Assembly: GCA_964531735.1 (NCBI GenBank)
Contig: CAZHGD010000120.1
Coordinates: 1 to 23,170, forward strand
Source: CAZHGD01 sp964531735
GTDB taxonomy: Bacteria > Armatimonadota > UBA10988
Direction: 5' to 3'
Length of the DNA: 23,170 nucleotides
Below, piece by piece: positions 14,820 to 23,170 of the stretch. A model generated the notes under the pieces. It ran no database searches, had not been told where the DNA came from, and saw nothing but the letters and a program-made list of their open reading frames with translations. The position numbers and the translations under genes are program-made. Numbering within the stretch: the first letter of the stretch is position 1; each line of letters starts with the position of its first letter.

Positions 14820-17818
14820 ATGGCCCGATGGGCGGTGTGGACCCTCCTGCTGGCGTTGGCGCCGCTGAGCGCCGCGCCGCAAGTGATTCAGCAAGGCGCG
14901 CGCACCACGGTGACCGGCGACCGCTATCGCCTGCGGCTGATGGCCAACGCGGCAGGCGGCGAACTGGAGCTGGCCGACCGCGGCGGCGAATGGCACCGCG
15001 TCGGACCCATCGGCGGCACGCTGTTCAGCGACGGGCAAGAGCGCCCGCTGAGCGGCCAGCGCTGTGTCACCGCGGTGCGGCCCGCCGGCCAGACGCTGGT
15101 GGTGGGGCAGCGGCTGACCGCCGGCGCCGCGCAGGTGGAGCTGCACCTGGTGTGTACCGCGGCCGGCGTGCTGGTGGGCGCGCAGGTGACCGGCGCCGCG
15201 CCGGGCGCCACGCTGTGGTTGCCCGGGCGCGTGGCGCTGACCGGTGGCGGGTGGGACCAGGTGCTGTTCTGGGCCGCTGACGGTCGACTGCACGAACAGC
15301 CCACCGCGAAGCTGACGCCGACGCCGGCCTATGCCGGGGTCTCGCCGTGGGGTCGCACCGGCGACACCGTGNNNNNNNNNNNNNNNNNNNNNNNNNNNNN
15401 NNNNNNNNNNNNNNNNNNNNNNNNNNNNNNNNNNNNNNNNNNNNNNNNNNNNNNNNNNNNNNNNNNNNNNNGCCGACGCCGGCCTATGCCGGGGTCTCGC
15501 CGTGGGGTCGCACCGGCGACACCGTGTCCGCGCTCGATCCGGCGCATCCCGCGCTGATCGCCGGGGCCGGTGGTTGGGGCACCGGGCTCGGCGTGGTGCT
15601 GGTCGACTACGGCACCCGCTGGTCAGGCACGCACACGTTCCTGCAGCATCATGTGCCGGGCAGTCTGCTGTTCTACACCAGCTACGCACCGGCCGAGCGC
15701 GCCGCGAAGCGGCTCTGGGCCTGGCTGGCGCCGCTGCCCGCCGAAGCCGCGTCGGCCGCGCGGGTGGAGCAGCTCCTGGCCGACAGCCGGAGCATCGTGG
15801 CCGGCTTCGAGCCCATCGCACCGCCGCTGCCCGAGCGGTGGCACCGCCCGTTGCCCGAGTTCCCGCCCGCGCTACGCCGCGGCGCGCCGGTGACCGACAT
15901 CAACGAGGCCGCGGTCTACACCATCAACGAGACCACGCGCCACGAAGCCGCGCTGGACCTGGCCCGGCGGGTGGGCAGCGACCTGCTCATCCGCGGCTGG
16001 TTCAAGTGGGCGCAGTCGCCGGGGTTCGGCAAGTGGCGCGAGCTGCCGGCCAAGGCGCACGCGTTCGGCGCGCTGTTCGGCGGCGGCATCACCTGCAGCG
16101 CGCTGTATGACACCGAGAACGGCATCACCCGCGCGCAACTGCTCGATATGGCCACGCGCGGGTCCGACGGCCAACTGGTGGACGCCTGGGACACGCCCGG
16201 CGTGCGCCACGGCTCGCTGTCCAGCGCGGCCTATCTCGACTACCTGTTCGGCTGGTGCCGCGAGCAGATCGACGCCGGCGTGGACTACCTGTTCATGGAC
16301 GAGCACCAGGCGGCGCTCAGCGAGCGTGAAGGCTTTGACGACCACTCGCTGGCCGACTTCCGGCGCTACCTGAGCGAGGTCCACGAGCCGACCCGCGGCT
16401 GGGCGCCGACCGATGCGCGCTGGACCGAGCGCTACGGCATCGACCTGGCCAACCGCACCGTGTGCCCCAGCGGCGGCGTGGACACCTTCAGCTACCGCGC
16501 GCACCTGGCGGCCGGTGGCTGGCTGAAGCAGCTCCACCACCCGCAGAACCGCGTGGCGCCGCTGTGGGGGCAGTTCCGCCGGTGGCGTGACGACCGCGCC
16601 TGGCAGGCGCTGACCGACCGCATTCGCGCCTATAGCGCACAGCAGGGCCGGCGGGTGCTGATCAGCGCCAACGGCATCGCGCGCTATGTGGACCTGCAGG
16701 TGCTCGGCGTGTGGGACGCCTGGGCCGCGCAGCAGGGCCGCTGCGACTTTGGCGACAGCCAGCTCGGCCACTGGCGGCAACTGGTCCGCCGCGGGCAGAC
16801 CGTGGCCGGCCGGCGGGTGCCGGTGGTGCTGTTCCACGACTGGGGCTTCGGCGAGACGCCGTTCCCGTTCATGGCGGTCAGTGTGGCGGACCGCGAACTG
16901 TGGATGCGCATCCGCGGCGCCGAGATCTACGCCGCCGGTGGCTTCTTCGCCTATCCGGTGCTGGGCCCGTTCGGCTGCGACGCGCAGCAAGACGGCTCGC
17001 TGCCGACCATCGCGCAGCAGACGCGGTTCTTCCAGACGCACCGCGAGCTGTTCCTGCGCGGCCGGTACGTGTGCGCCGACGCCCTGTCCAGCGAGACGCC
17101 GCACCTGAGCCTGGCGCTGTGGGCGGCACCGACGCCGCGGCGGCTGGCCGTACACGTGATCAACCGCGCCGTGCGCGAGGGCCAGTTGGAGCCGCGCCGC
17201 GACGTGACGGTGCGCTTGCCGCTGGGCCAGGTGCCGCGGCGCGCCGTGGCGGTGTCGCCCGATTGGGACGGTGAACGACCGGTGGCGGCGGCGGTCCGTG
17301 ACGGCCGGTTGCAGCTCGCCCTGCCGGCGCTGGAGGCCTACGCGATGGTGCTGCTGGACTTCGCCGACGAGCCGGACCTGAGCGCGCTGGTGGACGCCGG
17401 CCGCGCGATGCCCGCCGGCCGCTGGGAGCCCGGCGGGCGCAGCGAGTTCAAGGTCCTGCCCGACGGCTCCATCGAGCACGCCGACGACCTCAACGCGTAC
17501 CAGCAGGGCCGGCTGCACACCGAACTGCGCAACCCGCCGACGTTCATCGTCAACGCGCTGACCGAGGGCAAGCTGCGCCTGAAGGTCCGCGCGGTGGCCA
17601 CGGCCGGCGCACGCCTCGACTACCGTGTGGACGGTGTCACGCGGCAGACGGTGGACTTGCCGGACAAAGACGGCAAGAACGACGGCAGCGCCGCGGAGTA
17701 CGACCAGGAGTTCACCTTCGTGGTCCCGGCGGGCCGGCACCAACTGACGCTCGACAATGTCGGCGGCGACTGGTACACGCTGAGCTGGATCGAGTTCGTT
17801 GGGCGGTTCGGGCCGTAG
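14820..17818 (+). CDS. Secreted TIM-barrel glycoside hydrolase-like protein with C-terminal carbohydrate-binding-type domain (interrupted by an artificial gap)
   Basis: As assembled, the frame is broken by a 100-N gap plus a 55-bp duplication (155 bp in all). Joining 14820-15371 to 15527-17818 gives one open frame of 947 residues. It begins MARWAVWTLLLALAPLSAAP, a signal peptide. Residues ~20-300 look like a beta-sandwich with a following helical linker. From ~305 a barrel-like domain begins (TDINEAAVYTINETTRHEAAL), including GVDYLFMDEHQAAL with D442-E443 as candidate catalytic or metal residues, and VVLFHDWGFGETPFPFM. Residues ~820-947 form a final beta-sandwich ending VPAGRHQLTLDNVGGDWYTL, like the CBM35/CBM6 class. 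I cannot name the GH family or substrate. It converges on the next gene with 23 bp between stops. Confidence 0.75.
15317..15526. other. Scaffold gap (100 N at 15372-15471) flanked by identical 55-bp ends
   Basis: Bases 15317-15371 and 15472-15526 are identical over 55 bp around exactly 100 N. Collapsing them restores the reading frame of the glycosidase gene that spans the gap, which is direct evidence that no sequence is missing. Confidence 0.93.
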
Positions 17819-17841
17819 GGCCGCGAGGCAGCGGCACCAGG

Positions 17842-20469
17842 CTACGGCGCCTTGCCCCCCGCCGCCTGCCACAACTCGGCCAGGTGCTTACGGGCCGGAT
17901 CGCCACCGCGCGCGTACTGCGCCATCAGCGACGCCAGGCCCTTGGCGAGGCGGTCGGCCGCTTCGAGATAGCTGCGGTTGGCCGCCGTGTGCGTCGGTTC
18001 GGGCAGCGGCACCAGGCGGCCCGACTCCTGCAGCCGCACGCGCTCGCGTAGCGCCAGCAGATGCTCGATGGCCAGTTGCGCCTGCTGCGCCTCGAAGCTG
18101 TCCGGCCGGCCTTCGGCGCGCAGGCGATCGTGGAACGCGCCCACGCGAGCCAGCAGCGCGTCGCCGCTCTGGGCCACGACCGGCGCTTGCCCCGCCAGCC
18201 GACCGTTGACGAACAGGCGCAGCCCCGCCTGCTGGTCGAACGTGGCCACCAAGTGTGTCCAGGCGCCGAGCTGCCAGCCGCCGCCGTGCCCGTGGCCGGC
18301 CTCGGTGATCAGCCGCACGGCCCCGTTCGGCCAGAGGTCGACCAGGTAGCCGTCATCGACGCCCGCATGGACGCGGTCGATCACGCGCATCCCCCGGTCG
18401 GATTGACCGGTCGGCTTGACGTAGGCTTCCAGCGTGTAGCTGTCGCGCAGCGTCAGCCGCGCGTCGCAGGCCACCTCCAGGAAGCCCTTGCCGGCCAGAC
18501 GCGCCACCTGGCCGCCGCCTTCGGGCACGATGGCCACTTCGCCCACCGGCTTGGCCGGCAGCTCACCATTGGGCGCGCCAGCACAGGCGCCCGCGGCAAA
18601 GCGGTCGAGCAGGAAGTCGGCCACCGGTGCCGGCTCGGCCGCGCCCAACGGGTCGGCGGCCAGCTTGGCCACCTGCTCGGCGCTCAGCGCCTGCGGGTAG
18701 AGCCGGACGCGGCGCAGGTCGCCCACGAACAGGCTGCCACCGTTGCTGTCGGCGCCCAGGCGCAACGGGCAGCCGTTGCCCAGCGGATTGCGGTACCACG
18801 AGCCGACGTTCCAGAGCGCGTCGCCGGGCGGCGGGGCCACGAACGCCGCGGGTTTGGTCAGGGCCGGCGCCACCGGCTCGGCGCCGCCCAGGCCGATGAC
18901 GATCTGCGCCTCGGCCGGCACCTTGGCGTCGGGTAGCGTGATGGTCCGCGCGTCGTGCAGCGGCCACGGCTGCCCGTTGACGCGCACCGCCGTGATCGGC
19001 CCGCTACCCACCGTGGACAGGTACAGCCGCCGGTCGCCCAAGCGCACGGGGAAGCGCTGCTCCAGACGGGTGATGCCGGGCGGAATGTGCGGCACGAGGG
19101 TCACGCCCTCGGCCGTATAGAGGTACTCGAACAGGCCGCGCAGCATGGCCAGTGGACCGCCCCAACTGTCGTAGACGCAGTTGAGCGGCTGCTTGGGCTG
19201 ATAGACCGCGTTGCCGAAGTCGACCAGGTTGTTGTCGAAGCGGAACCGGCGCGCGAAGCCCAGCAGGTGCCTGATGGACCGCCGCGCGTCTTCATACTTG
19301 CCGAGGCGGTAGTAGGCCAGCACCATGCGCGCTTCGCAAGTGGTCCAGTGGCCGCCGTTCACCCAACGGCCGAACTCCCACAGGCCCTTCGGCTCGGTGT
19401 AGAGATCGTCGAGTGACGGGCAATTGGTGATGATCACGTCGTGCCGGCGCAGGCCGGGAATGGCCGCGATCTGGTCGTAGATGCGCCGCGCCTGTTGGTC
19501 GTCCACCACGCGGAAGGCGATGGCGTCGTGGTTGCAGACGGCCTCGAAGTAGCCGTGCTTTGGCGCGCCATAGACGCCGTGCCGGGTACCGTCGGGGTCG
19601 AGGTACTTGATGAAGTAGCCCTCGGGCGTGGTGAGCTGTGGCAGGCCCTGGCGCGCCAGGTCGCGGCGCTGCGTGTAGAGCTTGACCTGCTCGGCGCGGC
19701 CAGCGAGCTTCTCCAGCTCGACCAGCCGGTCGAGGGCCGCGATGGTGGTGATGGACAGGCCGGCCAGGTAGGCCTGGCCGTAGGTGCCGTCGGGCTTGCG
19801 CCAGCCGGCGTAGCTGGGCGCCAGCAGGTTGCCCGCCGGCCCGGCCAGGAACAGGTTGTTGCGCGGATCGCGGCGGCTGTCGAGGAAGTTGGCGCAGCGC
19901 TCCAGCAGCGGCAGGTAGCGCTCGATGGCCGCGCGGTGGCGGCTGACCAACAGCAGCTCGGCCTGCAGGACCAGTCCGGCGGCAGTGAACTCCAGGCCCC
20001 AGTCGTGGATGTCCACGCGCCCGTCGCCCTGCTTGTAGAAGATCCAGCCCGGCGCGGCGGCGTCGCACAGGCAGCCGTCCGGCGCGACCCACTTGTGCTC
20101 GCCGCCGCCGACCCGCTGGCCATCGCCCATCTGGCTGAACCACAGGTCCTGCGCGTTGGCCACGTACGAGCTATAGGGCTCGAAGAAGAACGGCAGGCCG
20201 CAGTAGGTTGGGCCGTAGCTGTTCTGGATCCACCAGGCGCCCCAGGTCGGCCCCTCGACGAAGCCGTGCCAGGCCGGGCTGTAGAGCATCCCGAGGTTCT
20301 GCAACTCCGGGCTGGGCGTGAGCATCTGGGCGCTGGTGTCCAACAGCTCCAGGTACTCGGTGTCGCCGCTGCCGGCGTAGTGCCGGCCTTCGAACCGCGG
20401 CGCCGGCGCGGCCAGCGCGGCGGCCGCCAGGAGCGTCAGCAGACCGCACGACCCAAACGTGGTGGACAT
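17842..20469 (-). CDS. Secreted (alpha/alpha)-barrel glycosidase-like protein with LamG-type domain
   Basis: 875 residues. ATG at 20469 with GAGGTG 4 nt upstream; signal peptide GLLTLLAAAALAAPAP. Residues ~35-480 are rich in aromatic and helical segments typical of (alpha/alpha)6 glycosidases: FVEGPTWGAWWIQNSYGPTY, DIHDWGLEFTAAGLVLQAEL, GQAYLAGLSITTIAALDRL, GLWEFGRWVNGGHWTTCEARM and a late barrel helix LLGFARRFRFDNN. Clans with this fold include GH15, GH37, GH63, GH78 and GH95; I cannot decide among them. Residues ~480-545 are a small beta domain. About 550-760 is concanavalin-like (LamG) sequence in an unusual order, and the last ~110 residues are helical. Likely acts on extracellular polysaccharide. 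It is transcribed divergently from the following gene. Confidence 0.75.
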   Translation of the reverse strand: MSTTFGSCGLLTLLAAAALAAPAPRFEGRHYAGSGDTEYLELLDTSAQMLTPSPELQNLGMLYSPAWHGFVEGPTWGAWWIQNSYGPTYCGLPFFFEPYSSYVANAQDLWFSQMGDGQRVGGGEHKWVAPDGCLCDAAAPGWIFYKQGDGRVDIHDWGLEFTAAGLVLQAELLLVSRHRAAIERYLPLLERCANFLDSRRDPRNNLFLAGPAGNLLAPSYAGWRKPDGTYGQAYLAGLSITTIAALDRLVELEKLAGRAEQVKLYTQRRDLARQGLPQLTTPEGYFIKYLDPDGTRHGVYGAPKHGYFEAVCNHDAIAFRVVDDQQARRIYDQIAAIPGLRRHDVIITNCPSLDDLYTEPKGLWEFGRWVNGGHWTTCEARMVLAYYRLGKYEDARRSIRHLLGFARRFRFDNNLVDFGNAVYQPKQPLNCVYDSWGGPLAMLRGLFEYLYTAEGVTLVPHIPPGITRLEQRFPVRLGDRRLYLSTVGSGPITAVRVNGQPWPLHDARTITLPDAKVPAEAQIVIGLGGAEPVAPALTKPAAFVAPPPGDALWNVGSWYRNPLGNGCPLRLGADSNGGSLFVGDLRRVRLYPQALSAEQVAKLAADPLGAAEPAPVADFLLDRFAAGACAGAPNGELPAKPVGEVAIVPEGGGQVARLAGKGFLEVACDARLTLRDSYTLEAYVKPTGQSDRGMRVIDRVHAGVDDGYLVDLWPNGAVRLITEAGHGHGGGWQLGAWTHLVATFDQQAGLRLFVNGRLAGQAPVVAQSGDALLARVGAFHDRLRAEGRPDSFEAQQAQLAIEHLLALRERVRLQESGRLVPLPEPTHTAANRSYLEAADRLAKGLASLMAQYARGGDPARKHLAELWQAAGGKAP

Positions 20470-20544
20470 GGGGCACCTCGCGAACGGACCGGCTCAAGCA
20501 GACACGGTGGCGACCGGCGTGTCAAGGGGGCCGCGCGGTCGCGC

Positions 20545-20574
20545 TTGCCCCGCGCCCGGCGCACGTCGTAGACT
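20545..20574 (+). promoter_or_regulatory. Possible promoter of the last gene
   Basis: TTGCCC (20545-20550) and TAGACT (20569-20574) are spaced by 18 bp, giving a start near 20581, 26 nt before the ATG at 20607. It lies in the 137-bp divergent gap; GGAGCC precedes the start codon. Confidence 0.4.
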
Positions 20575-20606
20575 CACGCCGTGCCGCCGCCGGCTGGAGC
20601 CGTCCC

Positions 20607-23170
20607 ATGGTCCGCGCCGTCGCTCTGCTGCTGTCCGCGCTGCTCATACCCGCCGCCGAGGCCGCGCCGTGGTGCCAGGTGGTGGCGCCGGCCGGCTCAC
20701 CGCCACTGGTCCGCCAGGCCGCCACCGAACTGGCCGCCGGCCTCAGCCGCCGGACCGAGGCTGACATCGCGCTGCGTTGGACGCCGTTGCCCGACCTGCG
20801 CGCCGTGCTGCTGCGGGTCGACGCGGCCGCCGACCTGCGCGACGAGGAGTACCAGCTCGCGCCCGACGGCGCCGACCGGGTGGTCATCCACGGGCGCACG
20901 CCGCTGGCCGTGCTGCACGGCGCCTATCGCCTGCTGCGCGAATACGGTGGTGGCAGCTACCTCGACGGCGACGCGGTGCCCACCGCGCGGCCGGTCACCT
21001 GGCTGGCGCCGACGGTGCGCGCCGCGCCGGTATTCGCCATCCGAGGCAGCCTGCCCTGGTACAACTTCCTCGATTCGCCGACCACCTGGGACGCGCCGGA
21101 CTTCCGGCATCTGGCCGATCAGCTCCTCCGCTCGGGCCAGAACTTCGTCGGGTTCCACACCTACGACTACGAGCCGTTTGCCGCCTACACCGACGGCGGA
21201 CGAATGGTCGGCGGTGAGCCGCTGCTGACCACCGAGCAACGCATCTGGGGCACGTTCCCGCTGAAGGTGGCCGAGTTCGGCTTCGGCACCCGGCGGTTCT
21301 TCACCGGCACTTGGTGGGGTGGTGACGTGGCCCGCCTGCCCGGCTCGCGTGAGGAGCGGCTGCGGCGGCAGAAGGCGCTGCTGGCCGAGGGCCTGGCCTA
21401 CGCGTCGGCGCGCGGCGTGAAGACGTGCCTCGGCTTCGAGGTCACCGGTGATCCCACCGACGCCGCCGAGCAGCGTCGCTTCCGGGCGCGGCTGACGCAA
21501 CTCGTGCGCGACTACCCGATGCTCGACTACGTCTGGCTGTGGCAGGCCGAAGGTCAGTCCATGCAAGGCACCCCGCCGCCGCCATTGCGCTCGCAGGGCG
21601 GACGCGTGGTGCGCGACTGGGCGCCGGCCTTCGCGGACATCAGCGACCCGAAACGGGCCTGGGAGGGCATGCGCGTGGCCGACTACGGGCAGTTGGCGCG
21701 CACGATTCTCGACGGCGCCGCGCCCGCGGTGAAGCTGGTGCTCTCCGGCTGGGGTGGCGACCACTGGCTGCACGTCAGCGACTACTTCCCCGCCTGGGAC
21801 CGCGTGCTCGACAAACGGATCATCTTCGCCGCGCTCGACGACATTCGCGTCAGCCCGACGGTCAGCGCCGGCTATCGGCTGCCGGCCGACCGCGAGCGCT
21901 GGGCGATCCCCTGGTACGAGTACGACGGCGACCAGTGGAGCCCGCAGGCCAACGCCGCCATCTTCGCCCAGACCGTGCGCGACGCTCGCGCCAAGGGCTG
22001 TCAGGGCCTGTTGGCCATCCACTGGCGCACCAAGGAGGTCGGTGAGTCGCAGGCGCTGTGCGCGCAGTACGCCTGGCACGACCGCGAGAGCCTGGCCGAC
22101 TTCTACCGCGACTACGGCCGGCGCCGCGTTGGCCCGACGCACGGCGCCGCGTTCGGCCAGGCGCTGCAGGAGTTGGACGCATTGGGCTACCGGTGGCTCG
22201 GCGGGAACGGACAGACCGAATGCGGCGAGTTCGCCTGGAGCAGCGTGGCCGATCCGGCTCGCGAAGCCACCTTGCTCGCTATCGCGCAGCGCCTGCGCGC
22301 GCTGCGCACAGGCGTGATCGCGCAGCCCGAGGTCACCGGCGCAGTGGGCCGGGTCGATGACGTGCTGGCCACCATCGACCGCCACCTCGGCTACAACCGC
22401 TTCGCGGCGCTGTTGGTGCCTGGCGGGCCGGTCGATCAGGCGCTGGCGCTGCCCGAGGCGACGCGCCGTGAGGCGGCGGCCCGGCTGCTGGATCGCCTGG
22501 CCGGACCGGAGTTCGGCGAGGTGCTCGACGGCTATGCGCGGACCATCACCAGTCGTGGTGAGCTGGGCGTGCTGGCCACGGTCAACGGCAAGGCGTTCCA
22601 CCAGCTCCGCGCCGCGGTGCGGCGGCTGGCTGACGCCGCCGGGCGGCCGACGCCGGACCTGACCGCCGGCAATCCGGCCCACCGTGGCCTGCTCAGCGAC
22701 TACCAGCTCACCTCGGTGGCCGCGGGCCAGCCGTTGCCGGTGCGCTGCGTGGCCTACGCCGGTGACCGCCCGGCGCGGCGGGTGACGCTCCTGCGGCGCC
22801 GACCGGCCGACGGTGACTGGGTGGCGCAACCGCTGGAGCGCACCGAGCGCTGCGTCTTCGAGACGGTCATCCCGGCCGACGTCGTACAGCCCGGCTGGCT
22901 GCGCTACCGACTGACCGCGGAGCTGCCCGACGGGCCGTCGCTCGAGTGGCCCGCGGTGCGCGGCGAGCCCTACCGCCAGGTCACCGTGTTCGCCGCCGCG
23001 ACGTTGGTGCCGCGGCAGAATCGCGTCACCGAGACGCCGCCGCCGGTCGACCCCACGTTGCGCGCCGTGGCCACCCCGGTCGCGGTGCGGCTGACCTGGG
23101 GCGCCTGGCCCGGTGCGCCGGCGGTGACGGTGCAGCGACGCGCCGGCGAGGCGCCCTGGCAGACCATCGG
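20607..23170 (+). CDS. Secreted multidomain glycosidase-like protein, 3' end outside the window
   Basis: 854 complete codons from ATG 20607, open to the window end. The N-terminus MVRAVALLLSALLIPAAEA is a signal peptide. Residues ~20-130 resemble the small alpha/beta domain that precedes catalytic barrels in GH67 and GH20-type enzymes: QAATELAAGLSRRT, then EEYQLAPDGADRVVIHGRTPLAVLHGAYRLLREYGG. Residues ~135-480 look like a TIM barrel (RGSLPWYNFLDSPTTWD, GQNFVGFHTYDYEPF, GVKTCLGFEVTGDPTD, YVWLWQAEGQSM, GCQGLLAIHWRTKEVGE). A helical region follows, then a beta-sandwich (~710-800) and the start of a fibronectin III-like domain at the end (VAVRLTWGAWPGAPAVTVQRR). The substrate may be uronic-acid- or hexosamine-containing glycans by analogy only. 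Divergent to the gene at 17842-20469. Confidence 0.7.
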   Translation, partial: MVRAVALLLSALLIPAAEAAPWCQVVAPAGSPPLVRQAATELAAGLSRRTEADIALRWTPLPDLRAVLLRVDAAADLRDEEYQLAPDGADRVVIHGRTPLAVLHGAYRLLREYGGGSYLDGDAVPTARPVTWLAPTVRAAPVFAIRGSLPWYNFLDSPTTWDAPDFRHLADQLLRSGQNFVGFHTYDYEPFAAYTDGGRMVGGEPLLTTEQRIWGTFPLKVAEFGFGTRRFFTGTWWGGDVARLPGSREERLRRQKALLAEGLAYASARGVKTCLGFEVTGDPTDAAEQRRFRARLTQLVRDYPMLDYVWLWQAEGQSMQGTPPPPLRSQGGRVVRDWAPAFADISDPKRAWEGMRVADYGQLARTILDGAAPAVKLVLSGWGGDHWLHVSDYFPAWDRVLDKRIIFAALDDIRVSPTVSAGYRLPADRERWAIPWYEYDGDQWSPQANAAIFAQTVRDARAKGCQGLLAIHWRTKEVGESQALCAQYAWHDRESLADFYRDYGRRRVGPTHGAAFGQALQELDALGYRWLGGNGQTECGEFAWSSVADPAREATLLAIAQRLRALRTGVIAQPEVTGAVGRVDDVLATIDRHLGYNRFAALLVPGGPVDQALALPEATRREAAARLLDRLAGPEFGEVLDGYARTITSRGELGVLATVNGKAFHQLRAAVRRLADAAGRPTPDLTAGNPAHRGLLSDYQLTSVAAGQPLPVRCVAYAGDRPARRVTLLRRRPADGDWVAQPLERTERCVFETVIPADVVQPGWLRYRLTAELPDGPSLEWPAVRGEPYRQVTVFAAATLVPRQNRVTETPPPVDPTLRAVATPVAVRLTWGAWPGAPAVTVQRRAGEAPWQTI

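Noticed and set aside
15317..15526. A true 55-bp tandem repeat or frameshifted pseudogene
   Set aside because: The same 55-bp length and 100-N spacing occur at both gaps, which points to assembly overlap; collapsing restores the frame.
15872..17872. 666-aa minus-strand ORF opposite the secreted glycosidase
   Set aside because: Composition typical of an antisense shadow and no ribosome site; the plus strand has signal peptide and domain structure.
20697..22829. 710-aa minus-strand ORF opposite the last gene
   Set aside because: Antisense shadow; the plus strand has a signal peptide, a promoter-like element and an open frame to the window end.
1..23170. tRNA, rRNA, transposase or integrase genes flanking the CRISPR locus
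   Set aside because: None recognised by eye on either strand; there is no direct sign of recent transfer of the locus.

Overview
The window is about 70% GC. It carries a complete type I-E CRISPR-Cas locus set among genes for mostly secreted carbohydrate-active proteins. The organism cannot be named from sequence alone. High GC, many secreted glycosidase-like proteins with LamG or beta-sandwich add-ons, and intergenic GGCGTCTCGCC palindromes would suit a free-living Planctomycetota-, Armatimonadota- or Lentisphaerota-like bacterium, but this is a weak inference. Two 100-N gaps, each flanked by the same 55 bases on both sides, show a scaffolded, probably metagenomic, assembly. Neither gap appears to hide real sequence.

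Layout. 1-189: C-terminal end of a secreted-type protein (+). 190-487: intergenic with a 26-bp inverted-repeat element and an extended -10 promoter. 488-1516: beta-propeller glycosidase-like protein (+). 1612-5238: CRISPR array of 60 repeats and 59 spacers on a strict 61-bp period, read on the minus strand. 5239-5331: leader. 5332-11301, all minus strand: cas2, cas1, cas6e, cas5e, cas7e, cse2, cse1 (transcribed cse1 to cas2). 11540-11761: a 73-aa unknown ORF at the head of the Cascade operon. 11762-12021: regulatory region. 12022-14604: cas3 (-). 14820-17818 (+), 17842-20469 (-) and 20607-end (+): three large secreted glycoside-hydrolase-like proteins.

The most interesting part is 11762-12021. 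Its plus strand holds two degenerate but structurally intact CRISPR repeats (11901-11928 and 11963-11990) spaced almost exactly one array unit apart, right behind an extended -10 promoter. Their single 'spacer' matches 18 of its first 23 bases to the 5' leader of the divergently transcribed orf73-Cascade operon (11779-11801), and three of the five mismatches are at guide positions 7, 9 and 20, the other two at flipped-out positions 6 and 18. This is the architecture of a crRNA-like RNA that directs Cascade to repress a promoter, as known for CreA (CreTA toxin-antitoxin modules) and for Cas-regulating RNAs. Here it would repress either Cascade itself, the unknown 73-aa protein (a candidate toxin or regulator), or both.

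How the genes would work together: Cas1-Cas2 add spacers at the leader end (near 5238); Cas6e cuts the minus-strand array transcript; Cse1-Cse2-Cas7-Cas5-Cas6e form Cascade; Cas3 degrades targets; and the crRNA-like RNA could couple Cascade abundance to operon expression.
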